Below, piece by piece: positions 19,404-28,440 of a stretch of DNA of 64,000 bases (position 1 is its first letter; the number at the start of each line of letters is the position of its first letter). The translations under genes and the position numbers were made by a program. This stretch comes from Pseudomonas sp. LP_7_YM (GTDB taxonomy: Bacteria; Pseudomonadota; Gammaproteobacteria; Pseudomonadales; Pseudomonadaceae). The stretch lies in assembly GCF_004364435.1 (NCBI RefSeq), contig NZ_SOCT01000004.1:248001-312000 (forward strand), read 5' to 3'. Below the pieces are notes generated by a model that saw only the letters and a list, made by a program, of their open reading frames with translations, was not told where the DNA came from and did no database searches.

Positions 19404-20501
19404 TCAGTTTTTTGTCTCCTCGATCTTCAATTGCCCTTGATCGAAGATGTTCAGCTTCTGCCGAATCTCGGGGGGTTGCGCGTAAACCCGAGAGTCGACG
19501 ACCGGGGCGGCTGTTGACGCGCCCGGCTTGCCTTGCGGTGCAACCGGTGAGATGGGCGCTGTCGCCGGTGCGGGTATGGGCGCAGGGACGGATGCAGGGG
19601 GTGTCGCAGGCGCCGGAGCAGGCGCAGCATCCGGTTTCGGCGCCTCACCCGAGTTCTGCGCATCCTCGATACGGGCCTGTGCCTTCTTGGTCAGGACGAC
19701 GATATCAATGCGGCGGTTGATCGAGCTGGTCGGATTTTCCTTGTCGTACAGCGAAGACGACGCATAACCCACCACGCGCGCGACCTGCGGATCCGGATAA
19801 CCGCCGGCAATCATGGTACGGCGAGCGGCATTGGCGCGGTTGGCAGAAAGCTCCCAGTTACCGAAACCGTTGTTGCCCACATAAGGCGTAGCGTCAGTGT
19901 GACCACTGATGCTGACCTTGTTCGGGACCGCTTTGATGGTGTCAGCCATCGCCAACAGGATGTCTTCGAAATAGGGTTTCAACCGGGCGCTGCCGATGTC
20001 GAACATGGGCCGGTTTTCAGCGTCGGTGATCTGAATACGCAGGCCGTCCTGGGTGATCTCGAAGAGGATCTGATCCTTGAACTTTGCCAGCTGCGGGTTC
20101 TCGTTGACCTTGGTCTGCAACTCTTGCAACAACATTTCCAGGCGGTCCTGCTCGACCTGCTCGGCCGCTGAATCCTCTTGATCGGCATCCACCGGCACCT
20201 TGTCCGGCGCAGGTGTGGACTTCACTTCCGGGTTGAGCGTCTGGTCCGGGGACATCTCGGGCGAACCGCCCAAGTCGATGACATAGGGTGAGCCGCTGTC
20301 GGAAAAACCGACCGGATCCTTGAAATAGCCAGCAATGGCGAGCAATTGCTCGGGGGTGGCCGATGACATCAGCCACAGCACCAGGAAAAACGCCATCATC
20401 GCCGTCGCGAAGTCGGCGAAGGCGATTTTCCAGGCACCGCCATGATGTCCTCCACCGAAGCGCTTTACGCGCTTGATGATGATTGGCTGATTGTTTTCCA
20501 T
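19404..20501 (-). CDS. motB: Flagellar motor stator protein MotB
   Basis: MotB anchors the stator to peptidoglycan and carries the proton-accepting Asp. The 365-aa product has a cytoplasmic basic N-terminus, one membrane helix with Asp30 (AFADFATAMMAFFLVLWLMSS), a plug/linker region, and an OmpA-like domain (about 150-275) with ISGHTDATPY and NWELSANRANAARR. The C-terminal about 80 residues are Pro/Ala-rich low complexity. Only 3 bases separate it from the motA stop. In Pseudomonas this pair provides swimming torque together with MotCD encoded elsewhere. Confidence 0.96.
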   Translation of the reverse strand: MENNQPIIIKRVKRFGGGHHGGAWKIAFADFATAMMAFFLVLWLMSSATPEQLLAIAGYFKDPVGFSDSGSPYVIDLGGSPEMSPDQTLNPEVKSTPAPDKVPVDADQEDSAAEQVEQDRLEMLLQELQTKVNENPQLAKFKDQILFEITQDGLRIQITDAENRPMFDIGSARLKPYFEDILLAMADTIKAVPNKVSISGHTDATPYVGNNGFGNWELSANRANAARRTMIAGGYPDPQVARVVGYASSSLYDKENPTSSINRRIDIVVLTKKAQARIEDAQNSGEAPKPDAAPAPAPATPPASVPAPIPAPATAPISPVAPQGKPGASTAAPVVDSRVYAQPPEIRQKLNIFDQGQLKIEETKN

Positions 20502-20504
20502 GGA

Positions 20505-21356
20505 TCAGCGACCGCGAACGGCTTGTTCCAGCTCACTGAAGCTGGGGCGGTGCGCCGGGTAGAGAACCTTGCGACCGAACTCCACTGCCAGTGAAGGTGG
20601 CACACCTGAGGCCGACGCTACCAGCGAGGCCTTGATCGCTTCGTACACGTTCATTTCTTCCTTGGCGTCATGGGCCAGGGACGTGGCCAACGGGCCGAAG
20701 AAACCATAGGCCGCGAGAATACCGAAGAAGGTACCCACGAGCGCCGCACCTACGTGCATGCCGATCGCCGCCTTGTCACCGGAACCGAGGGAGGCCATGG
20801 TCACCACGATACCCAGTACCGCCGCGACGATACCGAAGCCGGGCATGGCGTCCGCTACGCCCGTCACCGCGTGAGAGGGATGCTCCAGCTCTTCCTTCAT
20901 GCTCAACAACTCCATGTCGAACAGGCCTTCCAGTTCATGGGGAGCCATGTTGCCGGACGACATGATGCGCAGGTAGTCACACACGAAGGCAATCATCTTG
21001 GTGTCTTTCAGAATGCCCGGGTATTTGGTGAATATCGGGCTGTTCTCAGGCTCTTCGATATCGCCCTCGATCGCCATCATGCCTTCACGACGGCTCTTGT
21101 TGAGGATTTCGTAGACCAGCCCCAGCACTTCAAGATAAAAGCCGTGGGTGAAGCGTGAGCTGAACATCTTCAAGGACTTCTTGACGACGAGCATGGTCAT
21201 GTAGCCAGGGTTGGCCTGGAGGAATGCACCGAGCGCGGCTCCGCCGATGATCATTACCTCGAAAGGCTGGATCAACGCTCCGATCTGACCATGAGAAAGT
21301 ACGTAACCGCCGAGGACGCTCGCGAGAACGACGATGATGCCGATAATTTTTGCCAT
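20505..21356 (-). CDS. motA: Flagellar motor stator protein MotA
   Basis: MotA is the pentameric stator subunit that conducts protons and pushes on the rotor protein FliG. The 283-aa product has four membrane helices (about 2-20, 33-50, 170-190, 200-222). The large cytoplasmic loop carries the charged residues that meet FliG, and the conserved Pro lies in MPGFGIVAAVLGIVVTM. The ATG at 21356 begins the canonical MAKIIGIIVV N-terminus, but no Shine-Dalgarno is visible in the A/T-rich leader (TATTTTTTATCT). The motA-motB order is standard. Confidence 0.97.
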   Translation of the reverse strand: MAKIIGIIVVLASVLGGYVLSHGQIGALIQPFEVMIIGGAALGAFLQANPGYMTMLVVKKSLKMFSSRFTHGFYLEVLGLVYEILNKSRREGMMAIEGDIEEPENSPIFTKYPGILKDTKMIAFVCDYLRIMSSGNMAPHELEGLFDMELLSMKEELEHPSHAVTGVADAMPGFGIVAAVLGIVVTMASLGSGDKAAIGMHVGAALVGTFFGILAAYGFFGPLATSLAHDAKEEMNVYEAIKASLVASASGVPPSLAVEFGRKVLYPAHRPSFSELEQAVRGR

Positions 21357-21567
21357 AGATAAAAAATACTTACTGAGTCGGGTTCATGGTCATTGTGCGA
21401 GAAGCGTTCAAAACTCTTGTTCTACATATCGGCACCAGTGCGCCAGACTATAGTCAAAATCAAGCGAAAAACCTGTCTGGCGTCTGCTCGGGCACATCAG
21501 CGCAAAAGCTAGCATGATGCCAGCATTGGACGTCGATCAAAACCTTCCAGCCGTATGGGTCTTGTGA

Positions 21568-23103
21568 ATGTATTCAGCTAAAGCCTCATCGCTCCCCGTT
21601 CCACGGGCACTCGATACCTGGATCAAGCAGTTGGACAGCCTTGCCCTGCCCGTCCCCGCTGTGGCTCACGCCAAGGTGCACGCTGCGCTGGATGACAGTC
21701 GAATATCGTTGCGCGAAATTGCCGACCTGATGCAGGACAGCCCGGCGCTGGTGCTCAGCGTGCTGCGCGAAGCCAACCTGCACAGTGGCGGACTGGCCGA
21801 GCCGGCCGAAAGTCTGGAGGTTGCGCTGAACCGGCTGGGCCTGGCGCGCACCGGAATCCTGCTGAGGCGTTTGCCAAGCGTCGAGTTGCAGAGCATCCCG
21901 GTGGCGCTGCGTCAGTTGCAACTGATCAGCCAACATGCGGCGCAGCAGGCTCATGGCCTGTTCGCCAACCAATTGGGCCGGCTGTGGCAGGACATTCATC
22001 TGGGCAGCCTGCTGTTTCTCGCGCCCCTTTGGCCAATGGCGTTGGCTCACCCCAAGCTGCTGGAAGAGTGGGAGCTGCGAGTTATCCACAAGGGCGAGTC
22101 GGCCAAAGTCGTCGAAAAGTCCCTGTTCGGCGTGCGCCTGTTGCGGCTGTGTCAGGCGCTGGCACAGCATTGGCAACTGCCCATCTGGGTCACTCAGGGT
22201 TATACCTTGTTGATCGCTGAGCAGCGAAACCTGGTCAAGGTCCTGCGCATTGCTCATGAGAACGACGACCCGCACAAGCAACAACAGCAACTGGACGACG
22301 ATCTACCCCTGCGTCGCTGGTTCAACCAGCCAGCCAACACGATTCTGCTCGCCAACGGCCTGGCACTTTCGGCGCAGCAAGGCTGGAATACCCCGCACAA
22401 CTTGCGCTGGCAGCTGCTGACCAGCCTTTATCTGCAACAGCCACTGGATGACCTGCAGCGACAGGTTCACCAGAGTGCGGCCACCAGTGCCCGGCAACAC
22501 GCGTCGCCCGGCGTCTGGCACCCGGCCGAAGCGTTGCTCTGGCCTTGGGATGCCCGACGCGTGCCAGACGGTTTGCTGCCTGCGCCGCCGCCTTCGGCCG
22601 AAGCGCTCCATGCCTGGCGCAAGCACTGTAGCGACCTGCTTGCCGAGCCGAGCATTTTCACCAACGCGATGCATTTGACCACCTGTGCACGCGAGGCCCT
22701 GCTGGCTTCAGGCATGCAGCGGGTGGTGATCCTGATGATTGATCGCAAGGCCGACTGCCTTCGCGTTCATCAGACCGCAGGCGTGGACAAGGCTGCCGCC
22801 TCTCTGTTGGTTCCCTACAAAGAAAGTACCGTGTTGCAGCGCTTGCTGGCACAAGCCACACAGCTGCGTCTGACCGCCAGCAACAACGCGCAGTTTTCTG
22901 CCTTGCTACCGTCGCAACTGCGAAGCCTGTTCTCGGGGGAAAACCTGGTGATCCGCTCGCTGGCCTGCAACGGCAGGGTGCTGATGGTGGTTGTGGCTGA
23001 TCAAGGCGGCGGCCCGCTATCGGAAGTCACCGTGCAGGCATTCGGGAAAACCGGGCAGTGCATAGAGAGAGCGCTGACCACCTTTAGCCATCGCAATGGT
23101 TGA
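21568..23103 (+). CDS. HDOD domain protein with C-terminal GAF-like region
   Basis: A 511-aa cytoplasmic protein. The N-terminal about 250 residues match the HDOD output domain (LDSLALPVPAVAHAKVHAAL, a helix-rich core, FGVRLLRLCQALAQHW). This metal-independent relative of the HD phosphohydrolases is found in signalling proteins. The middle is Gln/Leu-rich, and the last about 130 residues (MQRVVILMIDRKADCLRVHQ to the end) look like a GAF-type sensor fold. It lies divergently upstream of motAB and 44 bases before rhdA. The role is unknown; a link to motility or c-di-GMP is only suggested by position. The start is uncertain: an in-frame ATG at 21568 has no good Shine-Dalgarno. Confidence 0.8.
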   Translation: MYSAKASSLPVPRALDTWIKQLDSLALPVPAVAHAKVHAALDDSRISLREIADLMQDSPALVLSVLREANLHSGGLAEPAESLEVALNRLGLARTGILLRRLPSVELQSIPVALRQLQLISQHAAQQAHGLFANQLGRLWQDIHLGSLLFLAPLWPMALAHPKLLEEWELRVIHKGESAKVVEKSLFGVRLLRLCQALAQHWQLPIWVTQGYTLLIAEQRNLVKVLRIAHENDDPHKQQQQLDDDLPLRRWFNQPANTILLANGLALSAQQGWNTPHNLRWQLLTSLYLQQPLDDLQRQVHQSAATSARQHASPGVWHPAEALLWPWDARRVPDGLLPAPPPSAEALHAWRKHCSDLLAEPSIFTNAMHLTTCAREALLASGMQRVVILMIDRKADCLRVHQTAGVDKAAASLLVPYKESTVLQRLLAQATQLRLTASNNAQFSALLPSQLRSLFSGENLVIRSLACNGRVLMVVVADQGGGPLSEVTVQAFGKTGQCIERALTTFSHRNG

Positions 23104-23147
23104 AGGCTGAGCTACAATTCGTCTTTTTCACGATCCGGGGACCGTAC

Positions 23148-23963
23148 ATGTCTGCCTTCTCAAGCTTGCCGCTGGTGATCGAACCCGCCGATTTGCAGGC
23201 TCGCCTTGGTGCTTCAGAGCTTGTTCTGGTCGACCTGACCAGTGCCGCCCGCTATGAGGCCGGCCATATCCCGGGCGCTCGCTTCCTCGATCCCAAGCGC
23301 ACGCAACTGGGCCAGGCACCGGCTCCCGGTCTGCTGCCTCCCCAGGCGCAGCTCGAAGCGCTGTTCGGTGAGCTGGGTCATAACCCGGATGCGGTGTATG
23401 TGGTCTATGACGACGAAGGCGGCGGCTGGGCCGGTCGCTTTATCTGGCTGCTGGACGTCATCGGCCATTCGAAATACCACTATCTGGACGGCGGCCTGCT
23501 GTCTTGGCAGGCCGAGGGCCTGCCGTTGTCCACGCAAGTGCCCGCCCCTGCCGGCGGCCCTGTTCCAGTCACCGTGCATGACCAGCCCACAGCCACTCTT
23601 GAATACCTGCAAAGCCGACTGGGCGCCGCCGACCTTGCGATCTGGGATGCACGTGGGCCGAGCGAGTACACGGGCGAGAAAGTCGTGGCAGCCAAAGGGG
23701 GTCATATCCCTGGCGCTGTGAACTTCGAATGGACGGCGGGGATGGATCAGGCGCGCAACTTGCGCATTCGTACAGACATGCCGCACATTCTGGAAAGCCT
23801 GGGAATCACACCCGATAAGGAAATCATTACCCACTGCCAGACCCACCATCGCTCCGGTTTTACCTATCTGGTTGCCAAGGCGCTGGGGTACCCGCGAGTC
23901 AAAGGCTATGCAGGGTCTTGGGGGGAATGGGGCAATCACGCGGATACCCCGGTCGAGAAATAA
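23148..23963 (+). CDS. rhdA: Thiosulfate sulfurtransferase (rhodanese)
   Basis: This enzyme transfers sulfane sulfur from thiosulfate to cyanide or other thiophiles. The 271-aa product has tandem rhodanese domains, with the inactive N-terminal domain at about 8-130 and the catalytic domain at about 150-270. The active Cys230 sits in HCQTHHRSG, the unusual CQTHHRS loop known from Azotobacter RhdA, which is also 271 aa. I chose the ATG at 23148 (MSAFSSLPLV) because GGGGA lies just upstream and the length then matches the family. It is followed by psd after 70 bases. Confidence 0.95.
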   Translation: MSAFSSLPLVIEPADLQARLGASELVLVDLTSAARYEAGHIPGARFLDPKRTQLGQAPAPGLLPPQAQLEALFGELGHNPDAVYVVYDDEGGGWAGRFIWLLDVIGHSKYHYLDGGLLSWQAEGLPLSTQVPAPAGGPVPVTVHDQPTATLEYLQSRLGAADLAIWDARGPSEYTGEKVVAAKGGHIPGAVNFEWTAGMDQARNLRIRTDMPHILESLGITPDKEIITHCQTHHRSGFTYLVAKALGYPRVKGYAGSWGEWGNHADTPVEK

Positions 23964-24033
23964 CCGGACAGCTGTGCGTCCCCGATCAATCTCTGCTATC
24001 GAACAGCCCTTTTAAAACGCTTTAGGAACCTTG

Positions 24034-24897
24034 ATGAAACAGCGTCTGTTTATTGTTTTCCAATACCTGCTTCCCCACCACCTGCTATCGCGTCTGGCTG
24101 GCTGCGTTGCCGAATGCCGGGTGCGCTGGTTCAAAAATGCGTTCACCCAATGGTTTGTGCGGCGCTATCAAGTGGACATGTCCCAGGCGCTGGTCGAAGA
24201 CGAGACGGCGTACCCCCACTTCAACGACTTCTTCACTCGCGCCCTGAAACCTGGCGCCCGGCCGCTGGATGAGACCCCTGGCGCCATTCTTTGCCCTGCA
24301 GACGGGGCAGTGAGCCAGTTGGGGCCCATCGAACATGGCCGTATCTTCCAGGCCAAGGGCCATAGCTACAGTGCGCTGGAGCTGCTGGGGGGCGACGCTC
24401 GCCTGTCTGCGCCGTTCATGGGTGGCGAGTTCGCTACTATTTATCTGTCGCCAAAGGACTACCATCGGGTTCACATGCCGCTGGCGGGCACCTTGCGCGA
24501 GATGATCTACGTGCCGGGTCGCCTGTTTTCTGTCAATCAGGTCACCGCAGAAAACGTGCCCGAACTGTTCGCCCGCAATGAGCGCGTCGTCTGCCTGTTT
24601 GACACCGAGCGCGGGCCGATGGCGGTGGTGCTGGTGGGTGCAATGATCGTTGCGTCGATTGAAACCGTCTGGGCGGGTCTGGTGACGCCACCCAAGCGCG
24701 AGCTGAAGACCTTCCGTTACGACGAGGCCGCCCGCGCGCCCACTCATCTGGAAAAAGGCGCCGAACTGGGCCGTTTCAAACTCGGGTCGACGGCCGTCGT
24801 GCTGTTCGGGCCGAATCAGGTGCGCTGGGCCGAACAACTGGCCGCCGGTTCGCCGACACGAATGGGCCAACTGTTGGCAACGCCATCTCAGGCATAA
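24034..24897 (+). CDS. psd: Phosphatidylserine decarboxylase proenzyme
   Basis: Psd makes phosphatidylethanolamine at the inner membrane and processes itself to a pyruvoyl enzyme. The 287-aa product contains the autocleavage motif LGST at residues 250-253 (the Ser becomes the pyruvoyl group) and Asp90 in [11 protein letters not shown]. The KDYHRVHMP segment carries the catalytic His. The ATG at 24034 ([10 protein letters not shown]) with AGGA 7 bases upstream is preferred over the adjacent TTG at 24031. It lies downstream of rhdA on the same strand and ends at a strong hairpin (24931-24964). Confidence 0.96.
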   Translation: MKQRLFIVFQYLLPHHLLSRLAGCVAECRVRWFKNAFTQWFVRRYQVDMSQALVEDETAYPHFNDFFTRALKPGARPLDETPGAILCPADGAVSQLGPIEHGRIFQAKGHSYSALELLGGDARLSAPFMGGEFATIYLSPKDYHRVHMPLAGTLREMIYVPGRLFSVNQVTAENVPELFARNERVVCLFDTERGPMAVVLVGAMIVASIETVWAGLVTPPKRELKTFRYDEAARAPTHLEKGAELGRFKLGSTAVVLFGPNQVRWAEQLAAGSPTRMGQLLATPSQA

Positions 24898-24930
24898 CAC
24901 GCTCTGAGATGTTTTTGGCGGCTGCGCAGC

Positions 24931-24964
24931 AAACTATACGGCCCTGCCACGGGCCGTATAGTTT
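24931..24964 (+). terminator. Perfect 14-bp stem after psd, terminator-like
   Basis: AAACTATACGGCCC (24931-24944) is the exact reverse complement of GGGCCGTATAGTTT (24951-24964), around the loop TGCCAC. It lies 34 bases after the psd stop. The T tract is short (GTTTCG), so termination may be inefficient; the symmetry would also suit a protein-binding site. Confidence 0.6.
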
Positions 24965-25161
24965 CGTATGGCCTGCTGTGGAGTGTCACTTTGCAGTGGA
25001 GACTGGCCTGCTGCTGCAATGCTGCTAGAGTTAGCCGTCAGCCCCGTAGCAATCTTCGCCTTTAATTGACGTGAACCTGCCCGATCAATTCGGTATCAGG
25101 CCGCTGCATCGCAGTTTCTCTGAGCCATCCAGGCCGTTTGTAGTTGGAGTTTGCCTGTCAC

Positions 25162-26946
25162 ATGAGTAAGTTAAGTCTCCCTCTGTTGTTGCGCGCGCCT
25201 GTGCCGACGCAGCCGAGCCTGTCGTTCTGTGACGCGACGCCCAAAGACATGAAGCGCTGGATCTCTACCCTGCCCAAAGCCAACCTCGGCGAGATGGCGC
25301 GTCAGCTGTATCAGGGCCTGGGCGAACTCAACCAGTTGCTGACCACCAGTGAAAACCGTCTGCAACTGCTGGAGCTGCTGCGCCCGGAAGTGTTTTTCGT
25401 GTGCAAACACCTTGAGCGCCACTTCCTTAATCAGTCAGTGGTTCTCGAAGAGCGCCCGCGCAAGGTCGCCAACCTGTGTCAGGCGCTGCAGAATCATCTG
25501 GCGATTGGCTACAAGCAAATCATCGCGCGTATTGCCCCCAAACTCACCCGGGATCGCACCACGCTGCTGACCACCGCACTGGAACGTGCCTTGCACTGTC
25601 TGAATGGCCCGCTGATCCGGGCCTACCAGCTTTACTGTCCGGTACAGGAGGGCTTGTGGCTAGAGCTGCACCAGATCTATCAAATCGCCCGACTGAACCT
25701 GCTTCACGCTGTCCCGGTAGCCGATAATCAGGCCCACCACACGCGCACACTGACCGTTGAGCAGACGTATATCGTGGCGTTGCTGATGGGCTGCTCACGC
25801 TGCAACCAGATGCGTCAGCACAATATCGGCAAGCTGGCCGATGCGCTGCACGCCTGGAGTCCGATGGTCACGCTGCAACAGCCCGCAGATGATGCCAGCC
25901 TTTATGCCGCAGCCTATGCCTCTGACACTGCGCCACGCTATACCTCGCTGTACAGCGAAGATCAGCATGCTCATTTATTGGGTATAAATTCGCGCCCTCT
26001 GTCGGCGGCCCTGCAACGCTACATTGAAATGCCGGTCGAGCAGCGTCCGCAGTCCTACCTGGACGTGCCGCAGGGTCTGTCAATTGATGTGTTGCAGCAC
26101 CTGGCGGCGGCGTGGGGCGACGTGTCGGAGCGCGCCTTTCAACGCACCACAGGTCAGGGCACGCTGACGGTTTGCGTGGGTATGAGTGCCCTTCACTACT
26201 TCGTGGGAGGCCAGAAAAGCTTCAGCGATTTGTTGCTGGTGCCTGACACCGCCGTCAGCAAAATCGCTCAATACACCTTGCAGCCCCTTGAGCCCGCCCG
26301 CCATGATCCGTGGTCGCAAGCGATGGACGTTCAACGTGAAGGCACTTCGACTACCCTGCTGCCATTCGAAGAGATCGAATACCAGCGTGAAGAGTCCGAG
26401 GGCGGTGTTTCGGCGATGGATGCCCAGAAGAGCTTTGCGACTCACTGCCTCAACATCATCAACCACAGCCCGGGCGGTTACTGCCTTGCCTGGCCAAAAG
26501 AGGTTCCCGACCAATTGCAGGCCGGGGAGATGATCGGCATTCAGGACCCAGGGTACGGCTGGAGTATCGCGGTGGTGCGCTGGGTGCGTCAGGTGCGCAA
26601 CGGCGGTACACAGATGGGGGTCGAACTGGTTGCACCGTTCGGTCAGGCCTGCGGCATGCAGTTATTGCGGTCCGAGCAGAGCAGCCAATACCTGCGCGCG
26701 CTGCTGCTGCCCGAAGTGCGTGCCATCGACGTCCCCGCCACCGTGATTGCGCCACGACTGCCGTTCGAAGACGGGAGCAAGGTAATGATCAACAGCAGCG
26801 GCGAAGAGCGCCGTGCCACGCTGAGCAATCGTCGGGCGACGACCGGCAGCTACAACCAGTTCGAATACCAGATTCTCGAGGGACCGAAGAAAGCCGCGCC
26901 GGACCCGGGGGAGCAGGAATTCGATTCGTTGTGGACAGTGTTGTAG
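25162..26946 (+). CDS. Conserved Pseudomonas protein, possible PilZ-like C-terminal domain
   Basis: A 594-aa cytoplasmic protein starting MSKLSLPLLLRAPVPTQPS. The helical N-terminal half includes DMKRWISTLPKANLGEMARQL and LLTTSENRLQLLELLRP. The C-terminal about 110 residues (QDPGYGWSIAVVRWVRQVRN, then TQMGVELVAPFG) resemble the strands of a PilZ-type barrel, but I do not see a convincing RxxxR c-di-GMP motif. GGAG lies 12 bases before the chosen ATG at 25162; a TTG at 25144 would add six residues. Homologues occur next to psd/serB in other pseudomonads (from memory). The function is not established. Confidence 0.7.
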   Translation: MSKLSLPLLLRAPVPTQPSLSFCDATPKDMKRWISTLPKANLGEMARQLYQGLGELNQLLTTSENRLQLLELLRPEVFFVCKHLERHFLNQSVVLEERPRKVANLCQALQNHLAIGYKQIIARIAPKLTRDRTTLLTTALERALHCLNGPLIRAYQLYCPVQEGLWLELHQIYQIARLNLLHAVPVADNQAHHTRTLTVEQTYIVALLMGCSRCNQMRQHNIGKLADALHAWSPMVTLQQPADDASLYAAAYASDTAPRYTSLYSEDQHAHLLGINSRPLSAALQRYIEMPVEQRPQSYLDVPQGLSIDVLQHLAAAWGDVSERAFQRTTGQGTLTVCVGMSALHYFVGGQKSFSDLLLVPDTAVSKIAQYTLQPLEPARHDPWSQAMDVQREGTSTTLLPFEEIEYQREESEGGVSAMDAQKSFATHCLNIINHSPGGYCLAWPKEVPDQLQAGEMIGIQDPGYGWSIAVVRWVRQVRNGGTQMGVELVAPFGQACGMQLLRSEQSSQYLRALLLPEVRAIDVPATVIAPRLPFEDGSKVMINSSGEERRATLSNRRATTGSYNQFEYQILEGPKKAAPDPGEQEFDSLWTVL

Positions 26947-26978
26947 GTGCCCACCTCTTGCTGGCTGACAACCCCGAA

Positions 26979-27060
26979 GGAGTGAGTTTGCCCTTGAAGG
27001 TGGGCTCATACACACCAGCCATGAGCGGGTGTGATGCCCCTTCGTAAGCAAGCTCACTCC
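26979..27060. repeat. REPIN-like pair of inverted REP sequences
   Basis: GGAGTGAGTTTGC at 26979-26991 faces GCAAGCTCACTCC at 27048-27060 (one mismatch). The similarity continues inwards to AAGG/CCTT near 27000 and 27039, and a short internal hairpin is possible. This is the arrangement of Pseudomonas REPIN elements. It fills the 146-base gap between two convergent genes. Confidence 0.7.
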
Positions 27061-27092
27061 CCCGGAAGTTGGGTGCTGGGCTATCAGGCGCT

Positions 27093-28310
27093 CTAAATGC
27101 TGCGCCCTTCCCGATCCCGGAACCCCAGCAGATACAGGACACCGTCCAGTCCCAGCGTCGAGATCGCCTGCTTGGCCGATTGCTTGACCAGCGGCTTGGC
27201 GCGGAACGCAACACCCAGACCGGCGATGGCCAACATCGGCAGATCGTTAGCGCCATCGCCGACCGCAATGGTCTGCTCCAGGCTCAAGCCTTCCTTGATT
27301 GCCAGCTCACGCAACAAGTCTGCCTTGCGCTGGGCATCGATGATCGGCTCGATGGCGTTGCCGGTGCATTTGCCATCCACCACTTCCAGTTCGTTGGCGT
27401 AGATGTAATCAATGCCCAGCCTGGCCTGCAGCTGACGGGCGAAATAGGTGAAGCCGCCCGAGAGGATCGCGGTTTTGTAGCCCAGACGCTTGAGTTCGGC
27501 GAACAGGGTTTCAGCACCTTCGGTCAGACGTAACGAAGCGCCGATTTCATCCAGCACCTTGATGTCCAGGCCTTTGAGCAGCGCCAGCCGCTCCTTGAAG
27601 CTGGCGCGAAAGTCCAGCTCGCCACGCATGGCACGCTCGGTGATTTGTGAAACGCGCTCACCTACACCGTGAGCTTTGGCCAACTCGTCGATGACTTCGG
27701 CCTCAATCAGCGTCGAATCCATGTCGAACACAGCCAGACGCCGGTTACGTCGAAACAGTGAATCCTGCTGAAACGCGATGTCGACGTTCAACTCCTGCGC
27801 CACATGCAGAAACTCGGCTTGCATCTGCTGCTGATCGGCCGGCTCGCCGCGCACGGAAAACTCGATACAGCCTTTGCCCTTGTCGGTAGGCGTATCCAGT
27901 GGCATGCGTCCAGACAAACGATCGATGCGATCAATGTTCAAGCCATATCTGGCGGTGATCGAACTGACGGTTTGCAGCTGTTCGGCGGTCACCTTGCGAG
28001 TCAGCAGGGTCACGATATGCCGCGCCTTGCCCTGACCGTCGACCCAATGCTGATAGTCGGCTTCGGAAACAGGGGTGAAACGCACTTGCTGGTCCAGTTC
28101 GTCAGCCTTGGACTGAACGCTCTTGAGCACCGCAGCCGCGGATTCGGTATCAGGAATTTCGACCAGAATGCCGAACGACAGGGCGTCGTGGATCACCGCC
28201 TGACCAACATCCAGAATATTTACGTCACCTTGTGCCAGCACGCCTGTAATGGCCGCAGTAAGGCCCGGACGGTCAAGGCCGGTGATGTTTATCAGGACAA
28301 TTTCGCGCAA
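27093..28310 (-). CDS. serB: Phosphoserine phosphatase SerB
   Basis: SerB dephosphorylates O-phosphoserine, the last step of serine synthesis. The 405-aa product has two N-terminal ACT domains (IVLINITGLDRPGLTAAI at about 4-20, and RHIVTLLTRKVTAEQL at about 96-111) and a HAD phosphatase domain with DMDST (motif I), LSGGF (motif II) and GDGANDLPML (motif IV). The start is TTG at 28310, preceded by a GGGGG stretch about 8 bases away. It is divergent from the membrane protein at 28441. Confidence 0.96.
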   Translation of the reverse strand: MREIVLINITGLDRPGLTAAITGVLAQGDVNILDVGQAVIHDALSFGILVEIPDTESAAAVLKSVQSKADELDQQVRFTPVSEADYQHWVDGQGKARHIVTLLTRKVTAEQLQTVSSITARYGLNIDRIDRLSGRMPLDTPTDKGKGCIEFSVRGEPADQQQMQAEFLHVAQELNVDIAFQQDSLFRRNRRLAVFDMDSTLIEAEVIDELAKAHGVGERVSQITERAMRGELDFRASFKERLALLKGLDIKVLDEIGASLRLTEGAETLFAELKRLGYKTAILSGGFTYFARQLQARLGIDYIYANELEVVDGKCTGNAIEPIIDAQRKADLLRELAIKEGLSLEQTIAVGDGANDLPMLAIAGLGVAFRAKPLVKQSAKQAISTLGLDGVLYLLGFRDREGRSI

Positions 28311-28440
28311 GGCGCACCCCCGCAGTGGAAAAAAATCGCATTCTACTCACTTTCAGTGACAGCCGGGCACAGTGAGCGCTTTGCCGCATCTGGGTCGCTC
28401 GCTATACTGCGCCCCAACTTCACCAAGAGAGCCGTGCTCA

